Below, in pieces: positions 25,640 to 34,569 of a stretch of DNA of 64,000 nucleotides; the first letter of the stretch is position 1; every line of letters starts with the position of its first letter. The position numbers and the translations under genes are program-made. The stretch is from contig NZ_JACHJB010000001.1 in the NCBI RefSeq assembly GCF_014207745.1, positions 1,736,001 through 1,800,000 of the forward strand, given 5' to 3'. Below the pieces are notes generated by a model that saw only the letters and a list, made by a program, of their open reading frames with translations, had not been told where the DNA came from and did not search any database. This DNA comes from Nonomuraea muscovyensis. Lineage in GTDB: Bacteria > Actinomycetota > Actinomycetes > Streptosporangiales > Streptosporangiaceae.

Positions 25640-26488
25640 TCAGGTCCAGGTCGCCGAATCCGGGTCGATGCCTCGATCGCGGGCGTTGGCGTCGATGATG
25701 TCACGGAGCCAGATGGTCAGGCCTGGCTCGATTGCGTCGTAGTAGGCCGTGAAGCCAGGGTCGGCGGCGGACTTCCTTCCCAGGCAAACATGCATCGAAA
25801 GGGTGCAGTCGAAGTACGCGTCCATGGAGGCCCTATGTCGTTCCGCCAGGGCGTTGGCTTCGGCGCTGCCTGGCCTGACGCCGGCGCGCTTGGCTGCTGC
25901 CAGGTCGTGCTCGAGCGTTGTGATGTTGTCGGCGATCTGCTGCCAGTCCTCGGGGGCCATGCCCGCGGCGCGCTCGGCGTACTGCGCCCATTGAGCTGTG
26001 TCGCCCCACCGGTCACGTGCGCCCGCGGCCAGTGACGGCTTCCAGCGCTGCCCGAAGATCGCGACTTGTTCCTCCGCGGAGAGCAGGATGCCGGTGCGCG
26101 CTGCTTCGATCATGCGATCGACCGCGTCGACCATTGCCTGCAGGCGAGAGATGCGATCGAGGAGTTGGGCGCGCTGTTGTCTCAGCGGCACGGTCACATC
26201 GACCGTCGGAGCATCGAGAAGTTCACCGATGTCATCGAGCGACAGGCCGAGCTCGCGGTAGATGAGCACCCGGTGGATGCGTGCGACGTCGGCCGCGGAG
26301 TAGAGCCGGTAACCGCCGGTGGTTCGCCCGGACGGGCGGACGAGCCCGATCGCGTCCCAATGATGGAGGGTGCGGACGGTGACTTCCACGTGCGATGCCG
26401 CGGCCCCGACAGTCAGCCCGCCGGGTCCCGTGGCATCGTCAATCGCCGTGTCGGTCACCCTGTCGAGTCTGACACGCGCGTCTGACAT
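25640..26488 (-). CDS. MerR-family regulator with TipAS-like effector domain
   Basis: 282 residues. The MerR winged helix (LTVGAAASHVEVTVRTLHHW, YRLYSAADVARIHRVLIYREL) is followed by a dimerisation coil and a C-terminal TipAS-like helical domain (WGDTAQWAQYAERAAGMAPEDW ... YDAIEPGLTIWLRDIIDANA). It is the second gene of an operon with a VOC protein that starts 8 bp upstream. TipA-type regulators bind peptide antibiotics or other drugs and activate their own operon. An operator of the expected form lies before the VOC gene. Confidence 0.9.
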   Translation of the reverse strand: MSDARVRLDRVTDTAIDDATGPGGLTVGAAASHVEVTVRTLHHWDAIGLVRPSGRTTGGYRLYSAADVARIHRVLIYRELGLSLDDIGELLDAPTVDVTVPLRQQRAQLLDRISRLQAMVDAVDRMIEAARTGILLSAEEQVAIFGQRWKPSLAAGARDRWGDTAQWAQYAERAAGMAPEDWQQIADNITTLEHDLAAAKRAGVRPGSAEANALAERHRASMDAYFDCTLSMHVCLGRKSAADPGFTAYYDAIEPGLTIWLRDIIDANARDRGIDPDSATWT

Positions 26489-26496
26489 GCGCGCTT

Positions 26497-27003
26497 TCAC
26501 CCTTGGGGAAGCGTGAAGCCGTTTGCTTCGAGGTAGCGTGCCTCGGCGCTGTCGAGGTCGAGGGGACGGGCCGCAGTCATGATCACGCGAGCGTTCTCCG
26601 GCGTGATGACCTCCAGTTCTACGGTGTTCCACGGAGTCTGTCGCGGTCCCGTCGTGCATCCCGGCACCAGTGTGGTGCACGCCTGCGCGATCTCGTCGAC
26701 CTGGCTCAGCACGCAACTGAAGCCGATGTTCACCGTCGAAGGGGCCGGCAGGGCGCCGGTCGGGACGAGCAGAGCGTCTTGGAACGCCCACCGTCGAAGG
26801 TGCGTGACCTGGCCCGGGACCGTGAACAGGTCGATGAAACCGAGCCCGCGGGTCCAGAAATCCACAGACGCGGCCAGGTCCGGCGTCGGCACGGTGACGA
26901 ACGTCGGCATGCCGTAGATGCCCCGGTATATCTCAGGTGGCGTCGCGTCGGGCCCGGGCGGAGGGACGGGGCTGATATCAAATGCCTCGTAGTAGTCGGT
27001 CAT
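26497..27003 (-). CDS. VOC (glyoxalase/bleomycin-resistance) family protein
   Basis: 168 residues. One clear betaalphabetabetabeta module (TFVTVPTPDLAASVDFWTRGLGF ... LRRWAFQDALLVPTG) is followed by a second half with ITPENARVIMTAARPLD. Such proteins bind drugs or act as metal-dependent lyases or dioxygenases. Co-transcription with a TipA-like MerR regulator suggests a small-molecule resistance role, inferred from context. Confidence 0.82.
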   Translation of the reverse strand: MTDYYEAFDISPVPPPGPDATPPEIYRGIYGMPTFVTVPTPDLAASVDFWTRGLGFIDLFTVPGQVTHLRRWAFQDALLVPTGALPAPSTVNIGFSCVLSQVDEIAQACTTLVPGCTTGPRQTPWNTVELEVITPENARVIMTAARPLDLDSAEARYLEANGFTLPQG

Positions 27004-27009
27004 GCGTTC

Positions 27010-27039
27010 ATCGTGGTGCCTGACGCAACGTAAGGGTCA
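27010..27039 (-). promoter_or_regulatory. MerR-type promoter/operator of the VOC-MerR operon
   Basis: On the minus strand TTGACC (27034-27039) and CACGAT (27010-27015) are 18 bp apart. The spacer holds the inverted repeat CCTTACG-TTG-CGTCAGG (27019-27035). A long spacer filled by a palindrome is the hallmark of MerR-activated promoters. Confidence 0.65.
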
Positions 27040-27066
27040 AATCCGGATCAGCACGTGTACCAAGGG

Positions 27067-27143
27067 TGTTCACCAGCTGGGATGACCTGGCAAGACAGGG
27101 CCCGCCTTAAGATCGCTCCCCGACTGCCGGATGATCGTTTCCC
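27067..27143 (+). repeat. 77-bp element, copy C
   Basis: TGTTCACCAG at 27067, GATCGCTCCCC at 27111 and GATCGTTTCCC at 27133 keep the 44- and 22-bp spacings. With copy B it brackets the whole VOC-MerR operon. Here the next gene is a plus-strand remnant, the one exception to the usual minus-strand neighbour. Confidence 0.85.
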
Positions 27144-27205
27144 ACATAAGAGGTGATCACTCACAGCCGGCCGTGTTCTCCCGCACGTCGACCCTCGCCC
27201 GACCC

Positions 27206-27478
27206 GCAGGTGGAGATCGTCTACGGCGACGCGGCGGCATTGGTCCGCGACCTGAAGAGCCGGGACGGCGCGGACATCTGACTCTGCGGCGGCGGGCAAG
27301 CTCGCCTCCCAGCTCATCGACGAGATCGACGAAGGTCATCAAGCGTTACCCGGTGGTCATCGGCTCCGGCCTGCCGGTTTCAACCGCCCCTGCCAACCGA
27401 CCCACTTCACCCTCACCGCGACCAGGTCGTTCGACAGCCGCGCCATGATCACGATCCACGCCAAGCGGAACCGGTGAA
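27206..27478 (+). pseudogene. dihydrofolate-reductase/RibD-C-like remnant
   Basis: VEIVYGDAAALVRDLKSRDGA, a TGA, then LCGGG, KLASQLIDEIDE, KRYPVVIGSGLPV and RSFDSRAMITIHAKRNR appear in successive frames. They match the C-terminal half of proteins like that encoded at 5210-5782. At least one stop and two frameshifts show that it is dead. Confidence 0.75.
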
Positions 27479-27489
27479 AGGCAGATCCA

Positions 27490-27710
27490 TGACACTCATC
27501 CCGGGTGCCGACGCCCGCCGTTCCGAAACCCCAACCGGCGTCATGACCACGCCGACCTCCCCACGCAGGGCGGCGCCACGCTGGAACTCCATCTCACCGC
27601 GAACGACACCCTGGTCCTGCGTGCCAACGTGACCCGCCAGGTGCCCGCATGCCCGGACGGGTTCACCGCCATCGTCACGGCCCAGCCGGAGCCCGGGCCT
27701 CCGCTCATTG
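27490..27710 (+). pseudogene. cupin-type protein remnant
   Basis: An ATG at 27490 with AAAGG upstream opens MTLIPGADARRSETPTGVMTT, a common N-terminus of small actinomycete cupins. The frame then fails, and ATLELHLTANDTLVLRANVTR continues in another frame. The HxH metal motif is missing. Confidence 0.45.
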
Positions 27711-27743
27711 GCAATACGAGCAAGGTGATCCCCTCTGGATCGC

Positions 27744-27774
27744 TTGACCACTCGCGTACGATGTACGGTACGGT
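27744..27774 (+). promoter_or_regulatory. promoter of the DrrAB-like operon
   Basis: TTGACC (27744-27749) and TACGGT (27769-27774) are 19 bp apart. GTACGATGTACG and GTACGGTGTACG repeats overlap the -10, as in TetR operators, but no TetR gene is adjacent; it may have been lost at the joint with the remnants upstream. Confidence 0.45.
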
Positions 27775-27802
27775 GTACGGAGATTGTTGAGAGAGGGGGA
27801 CG

Positions 27803-28792
27803 GTGGACGGGAATCAGCTCGCCATCGAGGCGATCGACGTGCGCAAGCGCTATGCGGGCGCGGCGGAGCCGGCCGGGTTGCACGGGTTCGACCTTCGGGT
27901 CGAGGCCGGTACGGTATGCGGCCTCCTGGGGCCCAACGGCGCGGGGAAGACCACGGCGGTCCGCATCCTCGCCACGCTGCTCAGATTCGACTCGGGTGAG
28001 GCGAGGGTGGCCGGATACGACGTGCGGCGGCAGGCCGGGCAGGTACGGAGCAGCATCGGCCTGGTCGGGCAGTACGCGGCCGTCGACGAGATCATGACGG
28101 GGCGGCAGAACCTGGAGATGGTCGGACGGCTGCACCACCTGGGCGCGACGCGAGCCCGGCAACGCGCCGACGAACTGCTCGAACGTTTCTCGCTCGCGGA
28201 CACCGGAGGCAAGCCTGTGGGGAAGTACTCCGGCGGCATGCGCAGGCGGCTCGACCTGGCCGCGAGCCTGATCGTCTCACCGGCGGTGCTCTTCGTCGAC
28301 GAGCCCACGACCGGCCTGGACCCGCGGGCGCGGCGGGAGGTCTGGGATGCGATCCGCGACCTCGTGGACGGCGGCACGACCGTTCTGCTCACCACCCAGT
28401 ATCTCGAGGAGGCCGACCAACTAGCCGACCGTGTCTCGATGCTGGCGACAGGGCGGGTCGTCGCGGAGGGTACGCCGGAGGAACTCAAATCGGCGATCGG
28501 CGGTGACCGCATCGACATCGTCGTCTCCGACGAGGCGATGCTCTCCCGGACACTGGAGGCGATGCGACCGCTCAGCGAGGATGCGACGCGGGTCGAGGTG
28601 GACGCCGGGAGGCTCCGGCTGAGCCTGCCGGTGACCGAGCGGACGAAGGCGCTCATGCGGGTCGCGACGGCGTTGGGCGAGGCTGGTGTCGAACCGGTCG
28701 ACGTGACGTTGCGCCGCCCCACCTTGGACGAGGTCTTCCTGCGCCTGACCGGCGCGGCGCCACACGCCGTACGAGACGAGGTGACGGCATGA
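27803..28792 (+). CDS. ABC exporter ATPase, DrrA-like
   Basis: 329 residues from a GTG. Walker A is GPNGAGKTT, the signature YSGGMRRRLDLA and Walker B VLFVDEPTTGLD, with the DrrA-type C-terminal extension ending VFLRLTGAAPHAV. It belongs to the DrrA/NodI group that powers export of drugs or lipids through an ABC-2 permease. It is coupled to the permease gene by a 4-bp overlap. Confidence 0.93.
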   Translation: MDGNQLAIEAIDVRKRYAGAAEPAGLHGFDLRVEAGTVCGLLGPNGAGKTTAVRILATLLRFDSGEARVAGYDVRRQAGQVRSSIGLVGQYAAVDEIMTGRQNLEMVGRLHHLGATRARQRADELLERFSLADTGGKPVGKYSGGMRRRLDLAASLIVSPAVLFVDEPTTGLDPRARREVWDAIRDLVDGGTTVLLTTQYLEEADQLADRVSMLATGRVVAEGTPEELKSAIGGDRIDIVVSDEAMLSRTLEAMRPLSEDATRVEVDAGRLRLSLPVTERTKALMRVATALGEAGVEPVDVTLRRPTLDEVFLRLTGAAPHAVRDEVTA

Positions 28793-29577
28793 CGGCGCTC
28801 AGGTGGTGGGTGACCGACGCGTGGACGATCACACGACGGGACGTGACGCACTGGACGCGGCAGCCGGGAGCGGTGGTGCTCGGCTGGGCCTTCCCGATCA
28901 TGATTCTGCTCATGTTCGCCGGTCTTTTCGGCGGCGCCATCACCGTGCCCGATGGCCGCTACGTCGACTTCCTGGTGCCCGGCCTCCTCGCCATGACGAT
29001 GGCCTTCGGCCTGGAGACGACGGTGCTGGCCGTCGCCACCGACGCGGCCAGGGGCATCACCGACCGGTTCCGATCGATGCCGATGAGCGCATCGGCGGTG
29101 GTGCTGGGCCGATGCCTCGCCGACATGATGAACGCGGTGATCGGGCTCGCCTTCCTGATCGGGGCGGGTCTGGCCATGGGCTGGCGCTGGCAGCACGGAG
29201 CCGAGAACGCCCTGGCCGCCATCGGCCTGCTCCTGCTCCTGCGCTTCGCGCTGTTGTGGGTCGGCATCTTCCTCGGACTCACGGTGAAGGGGCCCGAGTC
29301 GGTGGTTGCGGTACAGATCCTGGTCTGGCCGGTTGGTTTCCTGTCCAGCGCCTTCATCGACCCGGCGACCATGCCGTCCTGGCTGGGGACCGTCGCGGAG
29401 TGGAACCCCCTGACCGCGACCGCCTCCGCGGCCCGCGATCTGTTCGGCGGCCCGGGCTGGGGCGGCGCCTCGTTCGCGGCCCAGCACGCGGCCGAGGCGG
29501 CGATCGTGTGGCCCCTGCTGTTGACCGCCGTCTTTCTACCCCTTTCGATCCGCGCCTATCGGGGGCTCGGCAGATGA
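28789..29577 (+). CDS. ABC-2 type exporter permease, DrrB-like
   Basis: 262 residues, six predicted spans. The N-terminal RDVTHWTRQPGAVVLGWAFPI and the signature RGITDRFRSMPMSASAVVLGRCLAD are typical of DrrB. It pairs with the ATPase just upstream to form a dimeric drug exporter. A short SnoaL-like gene follows, giving a three-gene operon. Confidence 0.93.
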   Translation: MTALRWWVTDAWTITRRDVTHWTRQPGAVVLGWAFPIMILLMFAGLFGGAITVPDGRYVDFLVPGLLAMTMAFGLETTVLAVATDAARGITDRFRSMPMSASAVVLGRCLADMMNAVIGLAFLIGAGLAMGWRWQHGAENALAAIGLLLLLRFALLWVGIFLGLTVKGPESVVAVQILVWPVGFLSSAFIDPATMPSWLGTVAEWNPLTATASAARDLFGGPGWGGASFAAQHAAEAAIVWPLLLTAVFLPLSIRAYRGLGR

Positions 29578-29612
29578 CCACTGCCACCCCACGACAACAA
29601 GGAGGAATACCC

Positions 29613-30038
29613 ATGTATCAGCCGTCCGCCGAGGAACTGAAGAGCATCGAGGCGTGGTTCGCCGAGTACGACGCGCTGGCCGACCGCGGCGCGATCGAGG
29701 AACTGGCGGACCTGGCGGTCTTCCCGATGAACCTGGCCACCGACGTGCCCGGCGGCCACGCCGCGGTGCGGCAGTGGACGCGGGAGGAGTACATCGAGGC
29801 GATGAAGGAGGCCATGGGCGGAGGTACGGCAGGCCTCGATCTCGAGTCGACGCGCACCCCCCGCTTCATCAGCGAGAACCTCGTCGTCGTCGAGACCGAG
29901 GCCACGATGACCATCGAGGGTCAGCGGCAACGCATGCACTACGCCGACCTGCTGGTACGCACGGAGGACGGGTGGGCGTTCCAGACGATGGTGCAGGGCG
30001 GCTGGGGCCACGGCTGGCCGGCCGCCAAGCGCGGTTAG
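29613..30038 (+). CDS. SnoaL-like / NTF2-fold protein
   Basis: 141 residues of the SnoaL/DUF4440 NTF2-like fold (SIEAWFAEYDALADRGAIEEL ... VVVETEATMTIEGQRQRMHYADLLVRTEDGWAFQTMV). The ATG at 29613 has AAGGAGG six bases upstream. A second in-frame ATG at 29574 overlaps the permease stop and is an alternative. Members of this fold bind or modify small hydrophobic molecules; its role beside the exporter is unknown. Confidence 0.8.
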   Translation: MYQPSAEELKSIEAWFAEYDALADRGAIEELADLAVFPMNLATDVPGGHAAVRQWTREEYIEAMKEAMGGGTAGLDLESTRTPRFISENLVVVETEATMTIEGQRQRMHYADLLVRTEDGWAFQTMVQGGWGHGWPAAKRG

Positions 30039-30199
30039 AGCCGGTGTTCCGCGCTCGTAGGCCGAACCTGGCGAGCGCGGAACCACCGTGATTCAGGCAA
30101 GGGAACGGCTGAGCGCGGGAGCGATGGCGGCGTACCGCTCAGGCTCCTCCGCCTCGCCCGTCGACACGTAACCCGAGAGAAGACGATCCCGAGGCCGTG

Positions 30200-30395
30200 C
30201 CCGACGCCTGGCAGCGAGCGGCCCACCCAGCGGCCAAACCCCGCGCCCTGCCCCCGCCCCCCCGGACCACAAGACCGTCGAACTGCCGAAGATCTGCCAC
30301 CACACACCATCACCCTGCACAAAAGGCGACCTCGACCACCTCGACAAGTTCCGCCAGGACCTGGCCGGCCGGTTCAAGGTCCAGGCAGGGGTGAT
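30200..30395 (+). pseudogene. DDE transposase-like remnant
   Basis: DHKTVELPKICHH, then GDLDHLDKFRQDLAG, match the gene at 45195-45971 (DHKTSELPKICHQ, GDLGYLDKFRQDLPY) at both DNA and protein level. Only the middle survives and it is frame-disturbed. Nothing else is visible between 30039 and 30200. Confidence 0.65.
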
Positions 30396-30427
30396 CAGAC
30401 GGGATCTCGTGAACTGTCACCAGATCG

Positions 30428-30682
30428 CTAATCCCCGACCGCCTGGCGCTCCTCGAGGGTAGTGACGAAGCTGCCCATGCCTGGCTCAGTACGGATCAAG
30501 CCGTCAGCTCGCAGAGCGCGCATGACCTTCTGGCCGGTGGCGTTGGCGATGCCGAACTCCTCGATGAGGGCCACCAGGGAGGGGATGCGCTCGCCCGGCT
30601 TGTACTCACCGGTGCGGATGCGCTCCGCGATGATCGCGTGCACTTGCCGCCACCTGGGCTGATTCGCCTTCAACTCCACCAC
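30428..30682 (-). CDS. small GntR-family regulator
   Basis: 84 residues consisting of little more than the GntR winged helix (QPRWRQVHAIIAERIRTGEY, IPSLVALIEEFGI, ATGQKVMRALRADGLIRTEPG). Small GntR proteins of this kind are common in Streptosporangiaceae and Streptomyces. It is divergent from the gene at 30769, and an 18-bp perfect palindrome lies between them. A broken second copy is at 25013-25135. Confidence 0.82.
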   Translation of the reverse strand: MVELKANQPRWRQVHAIIAERIRTGEYKPGERIPSLVALIEEFGIANATGQKVMRALRADGLIRTEPGMGSFVTTLEERQAVGD

Positions 30683-30728
30683 CTCAGCACCATAGGAAGC
30701 TGTTGCGTGCCATGGCGATGGACGGCGC

Positions 30729-30746
30729 GCTATAGCGCGCTATAGC
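30729..30746. promoter_or_regulatory. 18-bp perfect palindrome, probable GntR operator
   Basis: GCTATAGCGCGCTATAGC is its own reverse complement. It lies between the divergent GntR gene (start 30682) and the gene at 30769, 22 bp before the latter. Confidence 0.65.
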
Positions 30747-30768
30747 CTTCCCTGCTTAACATGCGGAC

Positions 30769-31077
30769 ATGACTCCCCGCGAGACGTTCTCAACTGCCCT
30801 TGACCGGTGCCTCAGTCCGCATGTGGCCATGCCGCAGAGTAGCCATGTGCGCCTGGAGTGGTATCCCTCGGGCCTCCGCCTTCATCGGACGAGGGTGATC
30901 GCCTGGACGTGTCACTGCCGCGCCACGGTGTACGAGTTGTGCAGCGGCGGCGGCCAAGCCTTCGTCCGTCGCATCCTCCAGCTCGAAGATGGCCATGAGA
31001 TCCAAGAGACCGCTCCCTCGCCCCTGAAGGAAGATTGGGCGCTCTGGATGGCCTTGCTGTCAGAGGCCGCCCGGTAG
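30769..31077 (+). CDS. hypothetical partner of the small GntR regulator
   Basis: 102 residues with no membrane segment. It contains RVIAWTCHCRATVYELCSGGG with three clustered Cys residues, and AFVRRIL. I do not recognise a domain, but short proteins of this size with TxYELCxxGGxxFxRR occur beside small GntR genes in actinomycetes. It is probably the regulated gene of the pair. Confidence 0.6.
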   Translation: MTPRETFSTALDRCLSPHVAMPQSSHVRLEWYPSGLRLHRTRVIAWTCHCRATVYELCSGGGQAFVRRILQLEDGHEIQETAPSPLKEDWALWMALLSEAAR

Positions 31078-31223
31078 ACGGCGTAGCGGCATGAGGTAGC
31101 GCCACCACGCGCACACATCTACGATCTTCCCAAATACGTATACAAGCGTCCCCAGCATGGCGGCATCTACCTCTCCATATATTTAGGCCACTTTCGCGCT
31201 ATGGCTCCCACGGAGGCTTACTA

Positions 31224-31661
31224 ATGAAGATATGCTTAACGTTGATTTTGGCCGCCACCGTAGCGATTATTCCCGGGTGTGGAAATTACGATGACACCGC
31301 CTTTCGTAAAGCACTGGATGAGTGCTACAAGAAAGACGCACTCGACAGCAAGCAGTTGGCAGGAGAAGTAGGGCCGCTTCTGGCACCCGATGTTCGGTTA
31401 ACGCTTGGAGAGAGCAGCGCCTGCGACTCTGAACCAGAGGGAGGCGCGTCGATAGCGTACGATCTGGACTCTAACGTTCCCCCCAACAAGGTGCTGGAAA
31501 AATTCCATTCCGCCGGTTGGGCTGATTTGCCACTACCCAGCGATACCTGCGGCGCATGCGTCGCACGGGTAGGCAAGAAGGTTGGTAGCCGAAGCATTGA
31601 GGCAATGGTGCAAGAATTCAACGATGGCACCCTTATGCTTGAGGCCATGTTTTACAATTAA
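31224..31661 (+). CDS. small lipoprotein, low GC
   Basis: 145 residues. A signal peptide (MKICLTLILAATVAIIPGC) ends in a lipobox with Cys19. The mature part has four further Cys residues and an acidic C-terminus. GGAGG lies upstream. Base composition (close to 50 percent GC) and codon use are clearly unlike the neighbours, so the gene was probably acquired recently. No family is recognised. Confidence 0.65.
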   Translation: MKICLTLILAATVAIIPGCGNYDDTAFRKALDECYKKDALDSKQLAGEVGPLLAPDVRLTLGESSACDSEPEGGASIAYDLDSNVPPNKVLEKFHSAGWADLPLPSDTCGACVARVGKKVGSRSIEAMVQEFNDGTLMLEAMFYN

Positions 31662-31794
31662 CAGTTGCCGCGGCATGAGGCGAGACAGGTAGAGCCATCG
31701 GACAAGTGCCCCATAGCCGCCAGCACGCCTCCTCTGATCACCTCGTACGCCGTCGACCCACCGCGATGCGGCAGCGGACCGGGGACGGAGTGTC

Positions 31795-31995
31795 AAGCTC
31801 GACTTCGCGTGTACGCTCGCCGGTCGCCGTTCCTCGATCATTCGATGCCAACGGTCAGAGCCGAGCTTGATACGGAGGAGCCGGTCTGCTGGGCTTGCCT
31901 GGGTCGACGGTGTGCGAGGTGATCAGCCCTCAACCCCCCACCGACCTCAGCTCGCGCACGATGATCACCTCGGTGCCGGAGGCCCCCGCCGGAGG
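31795..31995 (+). repeat. segment duplicated at about 46930-47115
   Basis: The two stretches share TTCCTCGAT, GAGGAGCCGGTCTGCTGGGC, a GGTCGACGGTG/GGCGGCGGTG block, GAGGTGATCA and CACCTCGG, then GGCC/GGAA and CCCGCCGGAGG. The 46-kb copy follows an IS5-family transposase remnant, so this is probably the tail of the same decayed insertion. Confidence 0.55.
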
Positions 31996-32559
31996 CGCTT
32001 TTGCAAGGTCCAGTGGGGATTATTCAGGACCCCGAACGTGGGCTACGGGCGTGCGATTGCCCCCAGGTCGCCTCTTCCTCCCACTAGTTCGGCTATGCCT
32101 CGGGCGCCCTTGTGCACCGCTTGAGGGGGCAAGCAACGGTAACACGTCGTGCGAGGTTGGCTCTGGCCCTGTTCAGCTTCGGGGCTGCAGTTGCGTCCGT
32201 TGTGGCGGCGGCTTGATGCCGTAGGGAAGGTTTGAACCACCCTTTGCCCAGGGCGTTGTCGGGTCTCGCTTGATGGTTGACACGCTTCCCGGGGGTGGCA
32301 CACGTTGGGCGCGCGACAGCATGGACTGACCGGGGAACTCGGTGCTCGCGTTTAACACCACGCGATCAGCGAGCGGCTCGTCGTATGTGATGACGCCTTG
32401 TCCGGACTATCCCTTGTCGAAGCATTTGTGGGCGCTTCGGACTCCGCGCGCCTGGCGATCACGGAGCATCTCGTTCCCGTTACCGAAAACGATCTTTACT
32501 TTTAGTTATGCCTTATGTGACGATCAACCGGTTTGCCACATGCGTTCGAAAGGTTGTGA
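31996..32559. other. non-coding or decayed stretch
   Basis: About 560 bp with no gene that I can support. The last 100 bp before 32560 are AT-richer and may hold the promoter of the surface-protein remnant that follows. Confidence 0.4.
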
Positions 32560-33600
32560 GTGAACACACGCCGATCAGCGTCCGGCTTATCCGGCCGGAC
32601 GCGCCGCCGCGCTGCCCTCATCGCGGCTTTAACGCTGCCGCTCTCGCTCGTGAGCGCACCCGCGATGGCCCAGAACCCCACACCATCCCCCACCCCGACC
32701 TCCGCATCGACGCGACCATCAGGCGATCCCTCGGACCGAACCCTCAAGGCCGCATGGGGTAAGGCTGCCAAGTCCGGTAAGCCTGTCGAGGTCCCCGCCC
32801 GGTTCACCGAGACCATGAAGGTCTGGGCCGAGCCCGACGGCAAGAACCTCAGAGCCGAGTTGCACACCCGGCCCGTGCAGCTGAAGAACAAAGTCAGCGG
32901 CGCATGGGAGCCCATCGACACCCGCATCGTGACTCGCGACGGCAAGCTGCAGGCCACGCGGGTCAAAACTGCACTGACCTTCGGCGGGCGCGGAACGACG
33001 AGCCTGGTATCGGCGGCCGACGAAGAAGGCAAGATCGGCTTGAGCGTGAGCCGGGCGCTGCCGGAGCCGAAGATCTCCGGCAGCACGATCACCTACCCCG
33101 ACGCCATCGCACCGGGGACCGACCTGGTCGTGCTGGCCCTGGCCGACGGGTTCGTCTCCCAGGTGGTCTTCCGGCGCAAGCCGGACGGCCCGGTGACGGT
33201 ACGGCTGCCGCTCACGCTGCCCAAGGGCACCACCTTCGGCAAGAGCGCCGAGGGGCTGCCGCAGCTCAAGGACACCAAGGGCCAGCCGAAAGCGGCGCCG
33301 ATCGTGCTGACCGCGACGGACGCCAAGGTGGAAGCCTCCCCCGAGGAAGGCAAGAGCTCCCCGGTCACCGCCCAGGTGGAGACCTCCGGCAAGTCCTCGG
33401 AGCTGGTGTTCACCCCGGATGAGAAGTTCCTGGCCGACCCGGCGGTGACCTATCCGGTGACGATCGCGGCCGCCTCGGAATGGTTCGGCGGCGGTATCCC
33501 CACCGACGCCTGGGTCAACAAGAACAACCCCAGCGCGAACAACGCCACGGCCGGCTACCTGCGCGCCGGCACCACCCAGACCAGCGCCAAGGCGGCCTGA
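32560..33600 (+). pseudogene. N-terminal part of a large RHS/polymorphic-toxin-like secreted protein
   Basis: 346 codons from a GTG. A signal peptide (RRRAALIAALTLPLSLVSAPAMA) is followed by a Pro/Thr linker and the N-terminal domain seen in giant actinomycete DNRLRE/RHS-repeat proteins (VQLKNKVSGAWEPIDTRIV, GTDLVVLALADGFVSQVVF, AASEWFGGGIPTDAWV). The DNRLRE module breaks after AGYLRAGTTQTSAKAA, where a TraB-type gene fragment is joined. The RHS core and toxin tip, typically more than 1500 residues, are gone. Confidence 0.7.
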
Positions 33601-34484
33601 CTCCAAGTCCTCGCACGCAACACGGCCTGCTACGGGTCCGCGTCGGCGTCCTCGACACCGGAAGCCCGTGGGTGCTCGACTTCACCCCCGTGCCGCACTG
33701 GCTGAACACCGGGGCCACCCAGTCCGGCAAGTCCACGCTCGTCAACGCCCTGATCACCGGCCTCGCCTCCCAACCGGTCACGCTGGTCGGCTTCGACCTC
33801 AAGGGCGGCGTCGAACTGACCCCGTACAGCAAGCGACTGACCGCCCTCGCCACCGAACGCGCCGAGTGCGGCCACCTCCTCAACGACCTGATGACCGAGG
33901 TCAAACGCCGTATGGCGCTCTGCCGGGACCACAAGGTCCGCAACATCTGGAGGCTGCCCGAAACCCTGCGACCCGTCCCGGTCGTGGTCCTGGTCGACGA
34001 GGTCGCCGAACTGTTCCTGATGGCCCACAAGGGCGAGAAGGACGAGGTCGCGCAGACCGCGACGCAACTCCTCCGGCTCGCCCAACTCGGCCGGGCCTTC
34101 GGGGTCTACCTGTTCGTCTGCGGTCAGCGGGTCGGCTCGGACCTCGGCCCCGGCGTCACCGCGCTGCGCTCCCAGCTCTCCGGCCGCGTCTGCCACCGCG
34201 TGAACGACCCCGAGACCGCGAACATGACCCTCGGCGACGCCGACCCGGCCGCCCTGGTCGCTTCCCGGCAGATCCCAGCGAACATGCCCGGCACCGCCAT
34301 CGTGATCGGCGAGGACGGCCGCTGGTACCGCGCCCCCTCGGTGTACGTCACCGAGGAACAGGCCGAACACGCCGCCGAGACGTACGCGGACCTGACGCCG
34401 ACCTGGGCCGAAGTGACCACCACCGTCGAACCGGTCACCCACGACGAACTCAACGCCCTGCTCCCCGAGTCGGCACCCGCCTGA
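33601..34484 (+). pseudogene. FtsK/TraB-type conjugative DNA translocase, N-terminus missing
   Basis: About 290 residues of the motor domain. Walker A is WLNTGATQSGKSTLVNA, Walker B PVVVLVDEVAELFL, and the RecA-like core continues to VTTTVEPVTHDELNALLPE. It matches TraSA/TraB translocases of pSAM2-like integrative elements, which move double-stranded DNA between mycelia. The membrane-anchoring N-terminal part was lost at the joint with the surface-protein remnant, and no start codon is evident. Confidence 0.78.
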
Positions 34485-34569
34485 CCCACACCACCAACGG
34501 CCTGGCCCGAGCCCCATCCGGCCACGTCCCTACCCGACCCATGCCTGGACCCGGAAGGAGGCCCGCGCC

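Noticed and set aside
30408..30436. CTCGTGAAC plus AGATCGCTAATCCCC near the GntR stop as an element copy
   Set aside because: Pieces resemble the element, but their order, orientation and spacing do not agree with the seven full copies.
32085..32360. Short frames between the low-GC lipoprotein and the surface-protein remnant as genes
   Set aside because: None has a start with a ribosome site or any recognisable motif on either strand.
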